Assembly: GCA_021818865.1 (NCBI GenBank)
Contig: JAKASX010000004.1
Coordinates: 1-64,000 of the forward strand
Length of the DNA stretch: 64,000 nucleotides
DNA from: Acidobacteriota bacterium
Lineage (GTDB): Bacteria; Acidobacteriota; Terriglobia; Acidiferrales; UBA7541
Reading direction: 5' to 3'
Part shown: piece by piece, positions 31,159 through 39,744 of the stretch
How positions within the stretch are numbered: the stretch's first letter is position 1
Layout: the number at the start of each line of letters is the position of its first letter
Notes under the pieces: model-generated
What the model was told of the DNA's origin: nothing
What the model saw: only the letters and a program-made list of their open reading frames with translations
Databases searched by the model: none
Translations under genes and position numbers: made by a program

Positions 31159-32343
31159 ATGACGGAACGGCTCTATTACACGGATTCGTTTTTGCGGGAG
31201 TTCGACGCGCAAGCGATTTCCTGCGAGGCGAGCGGCGAGCGGTTCGAAGTGGTGCTCGACCGGACGGCGTTTTATCCGACTTCGGGCGGGCAGCCGAACG
31301 ACACGGGACGGCTGGCCGACGCCAATGTGGTGGACGTTTTCGAGCGTGCGGACGATCGCACGATTCTGCACGTAACTGATCGGCCGGTGCTTCCCGGCGC
31401 GGTGCATGGTGCCATCGATTGGGAGCGGCGATTCGATCACGTGCAGCAGCATACCGGGCAGCACCTGCTTTCGGCCGCGTTTCTGAAGCTGTTCCGCTTT
31501 CCCACCGTTTCGTTTCATCTGGGACGCGAGATTTCGACGATCGATCTGGATGCGCCGAGCGTGGTGCCGCGTCACATCGAAGAAGCCGAACGGCTGGCCA
31601 ATCAGGTGATTTCCGGGGACCGGGTGATCGCGGTGAGTTTTCGCGAGAAGGAAGATTTGGCGCAGCTAGGCGTGAGGAAACAAGTGGAGCGCGAAGGAAC
31701 GCTGCGGCTCATCGGAATCGAGGGATTCGATATTCAGCCGTGCGGAGGAACGCACGCGGAGCGCACGGGACAGGTCGGCGCGATCCTGGCGCGCAAAATC
31801 GAGCGGCAAAAGCAGCTCTGGCGAGTGGAATTCGTTTGCGGCGGGCGAGCGATCCGCAGCGCGCGCTCGGATTTCGAAACGCTCGGCGCGGCGGCGCGGG
31901 AAATCGGCTGCGGGCCGGCGGAATTGCCGGAAATGGTGAAAAAGCTGATCGAAGAAGGCAAGCGCGCGAATCGCGAGCGGGGACGAACGACGGAGCGCCT
32001 GGCGGAATTCGAGGCGCAGGCGCTTCTCGCACGTGGCGACAAAATCATCATTCACGCATTTGACGAAGGCGATGCGGCGTTTGTTCGGCGCGTGGCGGCG
32101 ACTCTCGCGAAGCAGGCGGGTGTTCGTGCGGTGGTGGCAAGTCGCGCGGCGCGGCATTTCGTTTTTGCGCAAGCGGAGGGTCTGGGCGGCGACGTGAATC
32201 GGCTGCTCCGCGAGATTCTGACTCCCGCTGGCGGCAAGGGCGGGGGAACGAAGGAATTCGCGCAAGGGACAGTGCCCGAAGCGGCGAATGTGGATGAATT
32301 GATGGCACAGGCGCGGGAACGGATGGAACGCGAAGGCGAGTGA
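31159..32343 (+). CDS. Alanyl-tRNA editing (AlaX-like) protein with DHHA1 domain
   Basis: A 394-residue stand-alone homologue of the AlaRS editing and C-terminal parts. The editing domain carries zinc motif HxxxH (HVQQHTGQHLLSAAF, about residues 94-108) and the later CGGTHAERTGQVGA, the ligands AlaX uses to hydrolyse Ser- or Gly-mis-charged tRNA-Ala. The C-terminal part (from about residue 265) resembles DHHA1 (IIHAFDEGDAAFVRRVAATLAKQAGVRAVVA...GGKGGG). ATG 31159 has AAGGAG upstream. It lies 69 bases after thrC on the same strand; a shared transcript is possible but no functional link is evident. A full AlaRS must exist elsewhere. Confidence 0.88.
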   Translation: MTERLYYTDSFLREFDAQAISCEASGERFEVVLDRTAFYPTSGGQPNDTGRLADANVVDVFERADDRTILHVTDRPVLPGAVHGAIDWERRFDHVQQHTGQHLLSAAFLKLFRFPTVSFHLGREISTIDLDAPSVVPRHIEEAERLANQVISGDRVIAVSFREKEDLAQLGVRKQVEREGTLRLIGIEGFDIQPCGGTHAERTGQVGAILARKIERQKQLWRVEFVCGGRAIRSARSDFETLGAAAREIGCGPAELPEMVKKLIEEGKRANRERGRTTERLAEFEAQALLARGDKIIIHAFDEGDAAFVRRVAATLAKQAGVRAVVASRAARHFVFAQAEGLGGDVNRLLREILTPAGGKGGGTKEFAQGTVPEAANVDELMAQARERMEREGE

Positions 32344-32394
32344 CAAGAGGAGGGCCGGGCTCGAAGTTGAGCGCAAAAACGCCCGGAAAAGGGA

Positions 32395-32424
32395 TTGACG
32401 GCTGCGCGAGGAGATGGATATAGT
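32395..32424 (+). promoter_or_regulatory. Sigma70-like promoter before the esterase-like gene
   Basis: TTGACG (32395-32400) and TATAGT (32419-32424) are separated by 18 bases, giving a predicted start near 32431 and a ~53-base leader to the GTG at 32484. The match to consensus is good on both boxes. Confidence 0.6.
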
Positions 32425-32483
32425 GCCCGCGCCTAGATCTGGTTGCGGCTAAGCGCCGATCGCTCCGGTGCGGGAGGGCGGAC

Positions 32484-34181
32484 GTGAAATTCAATCGAAA
32501 CACGATTGCGGCGGCGATGGCCGCCGTTTTTGTTTTAGCGCTCGTGGGATTTGGCGCGGCCCGCGGACCGAGATTTGAGATTTCCTTCCCAGCTTCCGTT
32601 CACGGGCAGCCGATTACCGGCCGCGTGTTTGTGGTGGTCACCGACACGAACAAGCCCGAGCCGATTCTGCAGGCCGGGTCGTGGGAGTTGCGATCTCCGT
32701 TTTTCGGCGCGGACGTGAGCCGGCTGAAACCGGGCGAGGAAGCGGTGATTGACGCGAAAACGCCCGGCTATCCGCTCAAGAGCTTGTCGGATATTCCCGC
32801 GGGCGATTATTACGTGCAGGCGCTCGTCAACGTTTACACCGAATGCCACCGCTCGGATGGCCACACGATCTGGGTGCACATGGATCATTGGGAGGGCCAG
32901 CAGTTCAATCGCTCGCCGGGGAACCTCTACAGCGCGGTGGAGCGGGTGCATCTCGATCCAAAGGCCGGCTACGACGTGAAGCTCTCGCTCGACCACGTGA
33001 TTCCGCCAGTGAAGATGCCTGCCGATACGGAATGGGTGAAACACATCAAGATTCAGAGCGCGATGCTCACGAAATTCTGGGGCCAGCCGATCTATCTGGG
33101 CGCGACGGTGCTCTTGCCGAAAGGCTACGACACGCATCCGAAAGTCTACTATCCGGTGCTGTACGAGCAGGGGCATTTTTCGCTCCGGCCGCCGCTCGGT
33201 TTCCGCACCACGCCGCCGACGCCCGCCGAGCTGAAGCGCGCCGGCTATTGGGGCCGTTATCTGGAGTGGGGATACGATCTTTACAAGAACTGGACCTCGC
33301 CGAATTTTCCGCGGATGATCGTCGTCACGTTCCAGCATCCGACTCCCTATTTCGACGATTCGTACGCGGTGAATTCGGCCAACAACGGGCCATACGGCGA
33401 CGCTATTCTGGATGAGCTGATTCCGTACCTGGAAACGCATTTCCGCATCATTCGCCAGCCGTATGCGCGAGTGCTTTCGGGAGGGTCGACGGGTGGATGG
33501 GAATCACTGGCGCTCGAAGTGTTTCATCCGAAATTTTTCGGCGGAACGTGGACGTTCTTTCCCGATCCCGTGGATTTTCGCCACTACCAAATGGTGAACG
33601 TTTATAAGGACCCGAACGCATTCACCGTGCCCGGCTACAAATGGCTGATTCCGGAACGGCCCTTGCAGCGGACGCCGGAGGGCCAGGTGCTGATCACCGA
33701 GCGCGAAATGAGCGAGATGGAATCGGTTCTGGGATCGCACGGTCGATCGGGTCAGCAACTGGAGATCTGGAACGCGGCGTATGGGCCGGTGGGCTCCGAT
33801 GGATATCCGGAATATCTGTGGAACATGCACACCGGCGTGATCAACCACAGCGTCGCGCTCTACATGCGAGACCACGGCTACGATTTGAGCTACTACCTGA
33901 GAACGCATTGGGCGGAATACGGTAAGGATTGGACGGGGAAGATTCACGTGTGGGTGGGCGACATGGACAGCTACTATCTGAATCTCGCCGTCTACGATTT
34001 GCAGCATGTGCTCGAACGGATGAAAAATCCGCCCGCAAATGCGTATTTCGATTACGGGCGGCCCGAAAAGCCGCATGGATGGCAGCCCATGACGAACGCG
34101 CAATTGCTGCAAATGATGGCGGATTCCATCACGAAGCACGCCCCGTCGGGGGCGAATACGCGGGCGTGGAAATACCGGTGA
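32484..34181 (+). CDS. Exported esterase-like alpha/beta hydrolase
   Basis: A 565-residue predicted exported protein. Residues 1-26 are a signal peptide. Residues ~27-190 form a beta-rich N-terminal domain with no recognised family (GRVFVVVTDTNKPEP...). From ~195 an esterase-like fold appears: GATVLLPKGYD, PVLYEQGHFS, MIVVTFQHPTPYFDDSY and the nucleophile elbow GGSTGGW with Ser335, as in enterochelin-esterase-like (esterase D) proteins. A C-terminal WVGDMDSYYLNLAVYDLQHVLE may supply acid and histidine residues, although the catalytic histidine is not certain. GTG 32484 is preceded by GGGAGG. It is transcribed alone from the promoter at 32395. Substrate unknown. Confidence 0.72.
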   Translation: MKFNRNTIAAAMAAVFVLALVGFGAARGPRFEISFPASVHGQPITGRVFVVVTDTNKPEPILQAGSWELRSPFFGADVSRLKPGEEAVIDAKTPGYPLKSLSDIPAGDYYVQALVNVYTECHRSDGHTIWVHMDHWEGQQFNRSPGNLYSAVERVHLDPKAGYDVKLSLDHVIPPVKMPADTEWVKHIKIQSAMLTKFWGQPIYLGATVLLPKGYDTHPKVYYPVLYEQGHFSLRPPLGFRTTPPTPAELKRAGYWGRYLEWGYDLYKNWTSPNFPRMIVVTFQHPTPYFDDSYAVNSANNGPYGDAILDELIPYLETHFRIIRQPYARVLSGGSTGGWESLALEVFHPKFFGGTWTFFPDPVDFRHYQMVNVYKDPNAFTVPGYKWLIPERPLQRTPEGQVLITEREMSEMESVLGSHGRSGQQLEIWNAAYGPVGSDGYPEYLWNMHTGVINHSVALYMRDHGYDLSYYLRTHWAEYGKDWTGKIHVWVGDMDSYYLNLAVYDLQHVLERMKNPPANAYFDYGRPEKPHGWQPMTNAQLLQMMADSITKHAPSGANTRAWKYR

Positions 34182-34642
34182 AGGCCGGGGCGTGCTGCAA
34201 TTCTGACCGCATCGTGCATAACGAAGAATTAATCTGAAATTCATCAAGAACCGGGGTGCGCGGGCGCCGGGTGAGCTACATTGTAGTGAACCTGTGCGAC
34301 GTGTGCGGCGGCAAGGCTTCCTCCGGTATTCGGAAGATCGGGTAGGGCTGTGTCGCTGCGGGGACACGACTTCGGAGCGGATTCTCGGGGAAACGGCGAA
34401 GACGCCGAGCGCGGCGAGAGGGAAATTGGCGACGACGAAGGCGACGAAAAGCAGCCTATTTGCATCCGAGCATGAGGACCTAAAACCCGGCCCCGTAGAT
34501 TGCGGAACGGATGCTGCGGGTCTGAGAAAGGGGATGAGAGAGTGTGCCGCAGTTCGCGCGGGAGATCCCCGGACGGAAACCATGGCGGGGGCGAGCTTGC
34601 GGCGAGAAACGAGAAAGGGGCAAACCCACACAAGGAGGTGCA
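34182..34642. other. 461-base region between esterase-like and PHP genes
   Basis: No gene recognised. Frames on both strands are open but compositionally random; a minus-strand stretch encoding a hydrophobic run lacks a plausible start. A short inverted repeat CTACA-T-TGTAG is at about 34,273-34,284. A strong AAGGAGG at 34,632-34,638 belongs to the next gene. Confidence 0.45.
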
Positions 34643-35875
34643 GTGCTGAACCGGGCTCAATCGCACGTTCGAAGACAATCAGAAAACACACGCTGGATGA
34701 CGGAATTTCGCATGGCAGTATCCCTTCATAGTCATACGCATCATTCCAAGGAAAGTCTGGGATTTTTTCCGCATTACATCGAGTATCTGCACACGCCGAT
34801 CGTCAGCGAAATGCTGCGCGCTGGCATGAAGCGGTTCGAGAAGAGCAAGAGTAAGGAACTGGATTTCAGTCGCGCCTATTGGACGCCGCCGGTAACTCCT
34901 GGGATGGTGGTGAAATCGGAAAAGAAACAGATCGTAGAGACGCTTGGACTGAACGCGCTGGTTTCGGTTACCGACCACGACACGATCGACGGGCCGCTTT
35001 CATTGCAGCGGGAGCTTGCTTCGGAAGCGGAGGCGCCGGTGTCGGTGGAGTGGACGGTTCCGTTTGCGGACGATACTTTCCATTTGGGAATCCATCATCT
35101 GCCGGCGGAACGCGCTGTGGACATCATGACGGAACTGGCGCGCTACACGAACGAACCGTCAGGGGAACGGCTTGGCGAATTACTGGCGTTGCTGGACGGA
35201 AATCCGGAGACGCTGGTGGTGCTGAACCATCCCTTGCAAAACATTCTGCGGGTGGGGACGGCGGAACATCTGGCGTCGCTGCGGCGGCTGCTCTCGATGT
35301 GCCGGCCGTGGATCCACGCGTTGGAATTCAACGGGATGCGCTCGTGGAAGGAAAACCTCGACGTGCTGCGGATGGCGGAAGACTACGACCTGCCAGTGGT
35401 GGCAGGAGGGGATCGGCACGGCTGCCATGCGAGCACCGTAGTGAACCTGTCGCGCGGAGAGACGTGGGGGGAATTCGTGGAAGGAATCCGCGGCGACCGG
35501 AAAAGCGCGATTCTAACGATGACGGAGTACGAGGAGCCGGCTCCTTTGAGGGAACTGGCGATCGCGTGCGACGTTTTGCGGCACCAACCGCACGGGCCGT
35601 ACGGAAAGAGAAGATTCACCGACCGGATTTTTTACAATCTGGAAGGCTACGGTTGGCATCCGCTCTCCTTTTACTGGGATGGAGGAGACGGGATGCCGAA
35701 ATGGCTTGGACCTGCCGTCACGACGCTTCTGGTGCTGGGAAGCGAGCCGTGCCGAATGGTCATGAGCTGGATCTTCTCGCGACCCGAACAATTCGATCGG
35801 ACTCGGTTGCCGGAGGAGAACCCCGCTTGCGAGAGCGAAAACCGGCAGACGAGTGTGACCGCGGAATCGGAGTGA
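34643..35875 (+). CDS. PHP-domain metal-dependent phosphoesterase-like protein
   Basis: A 410-residue protein of the PHP (polymerase and histidinol phosphatase) superfamily. The first metal motif reads SLHSHTHHSKESLG, the second VSVTDHDTIDG, the third includes LVVLNHPLQN, and DLPVVAGGDRHG closes the set of His/Asp ligands, so the trinuclear site looks complete. The region after ~300 (RELAIACDVLRHQPHGPYGKRRFTDRIFYNLEGYGWHPLSFYW) is not familiar. The start at GTG 34643 has AAGGAGG four bases upstream; ATG 34697 is an alternative. It precedes the glycosyltransferase gene by 122 bases on the same strand. Activity on a phosphorylated sugar or lipid is plausible from context only. Confidence 0.8.
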   Translation: MLNRAQSHVRRQSENTRWMTEFRMAVSLHSHTHHSKESLGFFPHYIEYLHTPIVSEMLRAGMKRFEKSKSKELDFSRAYWTPPVTPGMVVKSEKKQIVETLGLNALVSVTDHDTIDGPLSLQRELASEAEAPVSVEWTVPFADDTFHLGIHHLPAERAVDIMTELARYTNEPSGERLGELLALLDGNPETLVVLNHPLQNILRVGTAEHLASLRRLLSMCRPWIHALEFNGMRSWKENLDVLRMAEDYDLPVVAGGDRHGCHASTVVNLSRGETWGEFVEGIRGDRKSAILTMTEYEEPAPLRELAIACDVLRHQPHGPYGKRRFTDRIFYNLEGYGWHPLSFYWDGGDGMPKWLGPAVTTLLVLGSEPCRMVMSWIFSRPEQFDRTRLPEENPACESENRQTSVTAESE

Positions 35876-35997
35876 ACGAGAAGCTGGCGGGCGCTGCTGT
35901 CGGAGTGCACAGCTTGGCGTGTGCCGAAAATCCACACACGTAAGGTTCGTGCAAGCGACAGTCAGGGCCGAAGAAGGCGTTACGGAGCGAATTCCGG

Positions 35998-37296
35998 ATG
36001 AGGGAGACGACTGCCGTCGCGACATTGGCGAACTGCGGTGACGATCGACCGTTGCGAATCGCACTGTTCACCGAGCGATTCTTGCCGAAAATCGACGGAA
36101 TCACGACACGGTTGCTTCACACCGTGCGGCATTTGCGGCGACAGGGCCAGCAGGTGCTCGTCATCGCGCCGGAAGGCGTGCGGGAATTCGAGGGCACGCC
36201 GGTGCACTCGGTTACGGGATTCCGGTTTCCGCTCTATCCAGACCAGATCGTGGCGATCCCCAGGCCGTCGGTGGGAAGGGTGTTGGCGGAGTTCCAGCCG
36301 GACCTCATTCACACCGTGAATCCAGCATGCCTGGGGATTTCCGCGTTTTATTACAGCTCGTTGTACCAGGTGCCACTGGTGGTTTCCTACCACACGCAAC
36401 TGGGGAAATATTTGCATTACTACGGCATGGGACGGCTGGAAGAATTCATGTGGTGGGGGATCCGAAAGGGATACAACCGGGCGGATTTGACGCTTGCCAC
36501 TTCGTCGGCGATGCAGAAGGAGCTGGAAACGCGGGGAATCCAGCGGGTGGGGCTGTGGCGACGCGCCGTGGACACGGAGGCGTTTCGGCCCGAGCTCGGT
36601 TCGCGCGAAATGCGGGCGCGACTGACCGAAGGACATCCTGAAGACAAATTGCTGCTGTACGTCGGGCGACTGTCGGCTGAAAAAGAGATCGAGCAGTGCC
36701 GTGCAGTGCTCGAGGCGACGCCCGGACTGCGGCTGGCGCTCGTGGGCGACGGGCCGCACCGCGGAAAGCTGCAGGAGTATTTTGCGGGAACGCCCACGCA
36801 TTTCGCCGGATTCTTGAAGGGCGCGGAGCTTTCGGCGGCTTTCGCTTCGGCAGACGTTTTTTTCTTGCCTTCGCGGACGGAGACGCTGGGACTGGTGTTG
36901 CTCGAGGCGATGGCGGCTGGCTGCCCGGTGGTAGCGGCCGCGGCAGGCGGAATTTTGGACGTTGTGCAGGACGGAGTAACCGGTCACCTTTACGAGCCCG
37001 GCGATATGGCGGCCGCGACGTCGGCGATTCGCCGGCTTCTCGAGGATTCGGCGCATCGCGAGCGTGTGCGCAAGAATGGTCTTGAGGAAGCCGAACGGTG
37101 GAGCTGGGCGGAAGCGACGCGAGATTTAGTGATGGCGTACCGGAAAATGATCGCGAGGGAACGGGACCTGCCGCGGGAAATCGCTAGGCGCAGCGATTCC
37201 GGCGCTTCGGAAGAAGCGATCTGCGACGCGCTAAATGTTTCCCGCGCAACGCTGCGGCGGCACGCGCGCGCCACGGCGCAAAACGCGCGCCCGTAA
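35998..37296 (+). CDS. GT4-type glycosyltransferase with HTH-like C-terminal tail
   Basis: A 432-residue GT-B fold enzyme related to SQD2/MgtA-type glycosyltransferases. The N-terminal half has LRIALFTERFLPKIDGITTRLLHTVRHL and LIHTVNPACLGISA, VSYHTQLGKYLHYYG; the C-terminal half has LLYVGRLSAEKEIEQ, LALVGDGP, FFLPSRTETLGLVLLEAMAAGCPVVAA with the catalytic EX7E-type glutamates, and GHLYEPGD. Lipid or protein-linked sugar acceptors are usual for the family. Beyond the end of the GT domain lies SEEAICDALNVSRATLRRHAR, which reads like a helix-turn-helix. The gene follows the PHP gene and meets a convergent radical SAM gene. Donor and acceptor unknown. Confidence 0.88.
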   Translation: MRETTAVATLANCGDDRPLRIALFTERFLPKIDGITTRLLHTVRHLRRQGQQVLVIAPEGVREFEGTPVHSVTGFRFPLYPDQIVAIPRPSVGRVLAEFQPDLIHTVNPACLGISAFYYSSLYQVPLVVSYHTQLGKYLHYYGMGRLEEFMWWGIRKGYNRADLTLATSSAMQKELETRGIQRVGLWRRAVDTEAFRPELGSREMRARLTEGHPEDKLLLYVGRLSAEKEIEQCRAVLEATPGLRLALVGDGPHRGKLQEYFAGTPTHFAGFLKGAELSAAFASADVFFLPSRTETLGLVLLEAMAAGCPVVAAAAGGILDVVQDGVTGHLYEPGDMAAATSAIRRLLEDSAHRERVRKNGLEEAERWSWAEATRDLVMAYRKMIARERDLPREIARRSDSGASEEAICDALNVSRATLRRHARATAQNARP

Positions 37297-37311
37297 AAAC
37301 GTAGCCAAAAA

Positions 37312-38442
37312 TCAATCGATTCGCAGGAACCGCAGGGCCGCTTTGCGGAAAAAACGCCCGCTGGGGGCGTCGTGCGACGGCAGCAAGAGTGCGCTGAGGA
37401 CACGGATGGGAAGCGGCAGCGCAGCCGGCGTTTCCGGGTTCTTGGCTGGAAAGAGCCGAACGAGCGCCTGGCGGGGACTATTCCGAAGTTCGTCGAGAGC
37501 GGCAACGCGCTGCACGCAGAAAATGGTGCAGTAGGGAGTGCAGGATTTCGGCGCTTTCGATTCACGCAAAATATCTTCGCGCGTGTACTGGGCGAGCGGG
37601 ACGGCCGGATAGCCGCGTTGCGCCAGACAGTAGTGCACCAGGCCATTTTCACAGATGTAGAGATGGCGTCCGCCCGCGGTGCAATGCCAGTCGTTGAGTA
37701 ATCCCCGAACGAGATTCGCGCGCCAGGGGTTGTGGCGAGCAAACGAGAAGCGGGATTTGGACAAGCCCTCAATTTGCTCGAGGACGCGGCGGTGCACCGG
37801 GCTCAGTGGCTCAATGCGCCCAGAATCGTCGTGAACGATGCCGGCGGTGCTGATCAGCCCCAATTCTGTGGCGCGGCGCGCAATCGTGAGTGCGTCTTCC
37901 GGACGATCGGTGTGCGCGCCCACAACCGAATGGATGCTCACGGGGAACTCGGCGAATTCAGCGAGCCAACGGAGCTTCTGGTCGAGGACTTTCAGGCTTT
38001 TCTTTGAGGCTTCGTCGGGGAGAACGTTGTCCACGCTTATCTGCATGCGGTCGAGGCCGGCGCGATTGAAGCCGCGGATGCGATCGGGTGTGAGCAGGTA
38101 GCCATTGGTCACGAGGACGGCGATGATGCCGCGCCGGCGAATGGAGCGAATGATCTCGTCGAGCTGGGGATGCAGCAGCGGCTCGCCGCCGGTGAGGGTG
38201 ATGACCGTGGTGCGTAGCGCGGCGAGCAAGTCGATGCGGTGAATGAGTTCGGCCGTCGGAACCGGCTGCGAGAAATTATCGAATTCGTTGCAATACGTGC
38301 AGGCCAGATTACAGCGGCGAGTGACAACGACGTGGGCGAGCACGGGATGAGCGGGGGACTTCAGGGCGAGCGCAACCATCCGAGCTTCGCGGTAGGTGCG
38401 ATGCCAGCGTTTGGCCGTGCGACGCAACGAGAACCTAGGCAT
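37312..38442 (-). CDS. Radical SAM protein with SPASM-like cysteines
   Basis: A 376-residue radical S-adenosylmethionine enzyme. The [4Fe-4S] motif is VTRRCNLACTYCNEF near residues 40-54, followed by TLTGGEPLLHP and LVTNGYLLTP as in MoaA/SPASM-type proteins. A C-terminal set of extra cysteines (HCTAGGRHLYICENGLVHYC ... CTPYCTIFC) resembles an auxiliary cluster-binding domain. The N-terminal ~35 residues are basic and variable. It faces the GT4 gene tail-to-tail and shares strand and near-continuity with the flippase-like gene (61 bases between). Radical SAM enzymes of this shape modify peptides or lipids such as hopanoid precursors; the substrate here is unassigned. Confidence 0.88.
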   Translation of the reverse strand: MPRFSLRRTAKRWHRTYREARMVALALKSPAHPVLAHVVVTRRCNLACTYCNEFDNFSQPVPTAELIHRIDLLAALRTTVITLTGGEPLLHPQLDEIIRSIRRRGIIAVLVTNGYLLTPDRIRGFNRAGLDRMQISVDNVLPDEASKKSLKVLDQKLRWLAEFAEFPVSIHSVVGAHTDRPEDALTIARRATELGLISTAGIVHDDSGRIEPLSPVHRRVLEQIEGLSKSRFSFARHNPWRANLVRGLLNDWHCTAGGRHLYICENGLVHYCLAQRGYPAVPLAQYTREDILRESKAPKSCTPYCTIFCVQRVAALDELRNSPRQALVRLFPAKNPETPAALPLPIRVLSALLLPSHDAPSGRFFRKAALRFLRID

Positions 38443-38503
38443 TCCATTTGCCTCTCGTTTGACGAATATACACCAGCGCCGTCACCTTGCGCAGTTCGCT
38501 GAT

Positions 38504-39577
38504 TCAGTCATTTGCACGGGCCGAAGGCTGGGACTCGCCCCCTTGCGGATCAACCGCGGGAGGGCCGGGCGCCTGGACGACGCTGCGTCCCATGCCCCGC
38601 AGATAGATGAGCATCCCGAGGCCACTCACCAGAATGCCCCAGATCCTCCAGCAGAGCATCGCTTCGGCGCCACCGCGCAGGGCGCTGAGGCGAAACAGCG
38701 CGTGGAAGGCGACTTCGCCCACGCCGAGGCCGCCGGGGGTTGTCGGGAGGCTGTTGACGACCTGTCCGATGGGAACAATCAGGCACAGACGCCATGCGAG
38801 GCTGGCTGGATGAACGACGAGAACGCCAACGGAGATGACGCCGATGATGGCCAGATTTGCCAGAAGCGAAAGAGCGAGGGCGAAAAGCAGCGTGGCCCGG
38901 CGGCCGCGATACGCAACGATGGCCAGGAGGGCTCGCGTGGCCAGACGCCGAAGTGGGCGAAACCGGATCGCTCCGGCGAGGCGGTCGCCCGAAACGCGGG
39001 AGAACAGGGCCACGAAGAAGATCGCGAGCAGACACAAGCAGATGGCGGAATAGGTGAACAGGAGGACTTTCAAAACGTGGACGCTCCAGACGAGTTTGAA
39101 GAAGAACGGAGCGAACAGGAGCGGTAAAAGAATCAGCGAAAATATGCCGATCAGCCGGTCGAAGAGGACGACGGTAGCGACCTCGGCGCGGCGGCCTTCG
39201 TTTTCGCGGGTGGCGTAGAAGAGTTTTGCCACCGTTCCGCCCGCGGCTCCGGGCAGGAAATTGTCGAAGAACAGCTCGACCAGGTTTAGTTTTACGGCCG
39301 CGGGATATGAAAGGTGCAGACCCTGCGGTGGAAAGAGCAGTGAAAGACGCCAGGAAATCAACCCGATATGAAGGAAAATCAGCGCGAGCGCCAGCAGCGT
39401 CAACGGCCAGGCGGCCAGCAGCCGATCGAGATCCCGCAGACGGATAAAGCCGGATTCGGCGAGATACGCGAGCAGGCCCGCGCCGACACCCAAACGAAGC
39501 AGGGCGAACAGAATACGGCGAGCGGAAGACCTGGGCGCGGCGGGTTTTTGGCCGGGCAGGCGGCCGGAAGCACTCAT
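38504..39577 (-). CDS. Lysylphosphatidylglycerol synthase TM-domain (UPF0104) flippase-like protein
   Basis: A 357-residue, roughly eight-helix membrane protein of the LPG synthase transmembrane-domain family (also called UPF0104), whose members flip or transfer lipids such as aminoacyl-phospholipids, glycolipids or hopanoid-linked lipids. Conserved features are LNLVELFFDNFLPGAAGGTVAKLFY, VVLFDRLIGIFSLILLPL and the late SLPTTPGGLGVGEVAFHALF with its PGGLGxGE motif. There is no fused tRNA-dependent synthetase domain, so it is the membrane part alone. It lies upstream of the radical SAM gene on the same strand and downstream of the fused membrane/SpeE-like gene. Substrate not predicted. Confidence 0.88.
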   Translation of the reverse strand: MSASGRLPGQKPAAPRSSARRILFALLRLGVGAGLLAYLAESGFIRLRDLDRLLAAWPLTLLALALIFLHIGLISWRLSLLFPPQGLHLSYPAAVKLNLVELFFDNFLPGAAGGTVAKLFYATRENEGRRAEVATVVLFDRLIGIFSLILLPLLFAPFFFKLVWSVHVLKVLLFTYSAICLCLLAIFFVALFSRVSGDRLAGAIRFRPLRRLATRALLAIVAYRGRRATLLFALALSLLANLAIIGVISVGVLVVHPASLAWRLCLIVPIGQVVNSLPTTPGGLGVGEVAFHALFRLSALRGGAEAMLCWRIWGILVSGLGMLIYLRGMGRSVVQAPGPPAVDPQGGESQPSARAND

Positions 39578-39744
39578 GCGGATTCACTCCCGGTTGGGAC
39601 GGGCCGATGGCGCGTGAAGCTTTCCATGTTTCCGGCTTTCCTCCTCGCGATGCAGGGCCGCGTGAACTGTTCGATGCAAAACATCTCGTTCGCGCTCACT
39701 TTTACAATAAGGCCCAGCGCGGAATTTTGTGAGTGGAGACTGGA

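Noticed and set aside
34182-34642. Small membrane protein on the minus strand in the gap before the PHP gene
   Set aside because: A hydrophobic run exists but no start codon with a ribosome site and no clean stop context; likely chance.
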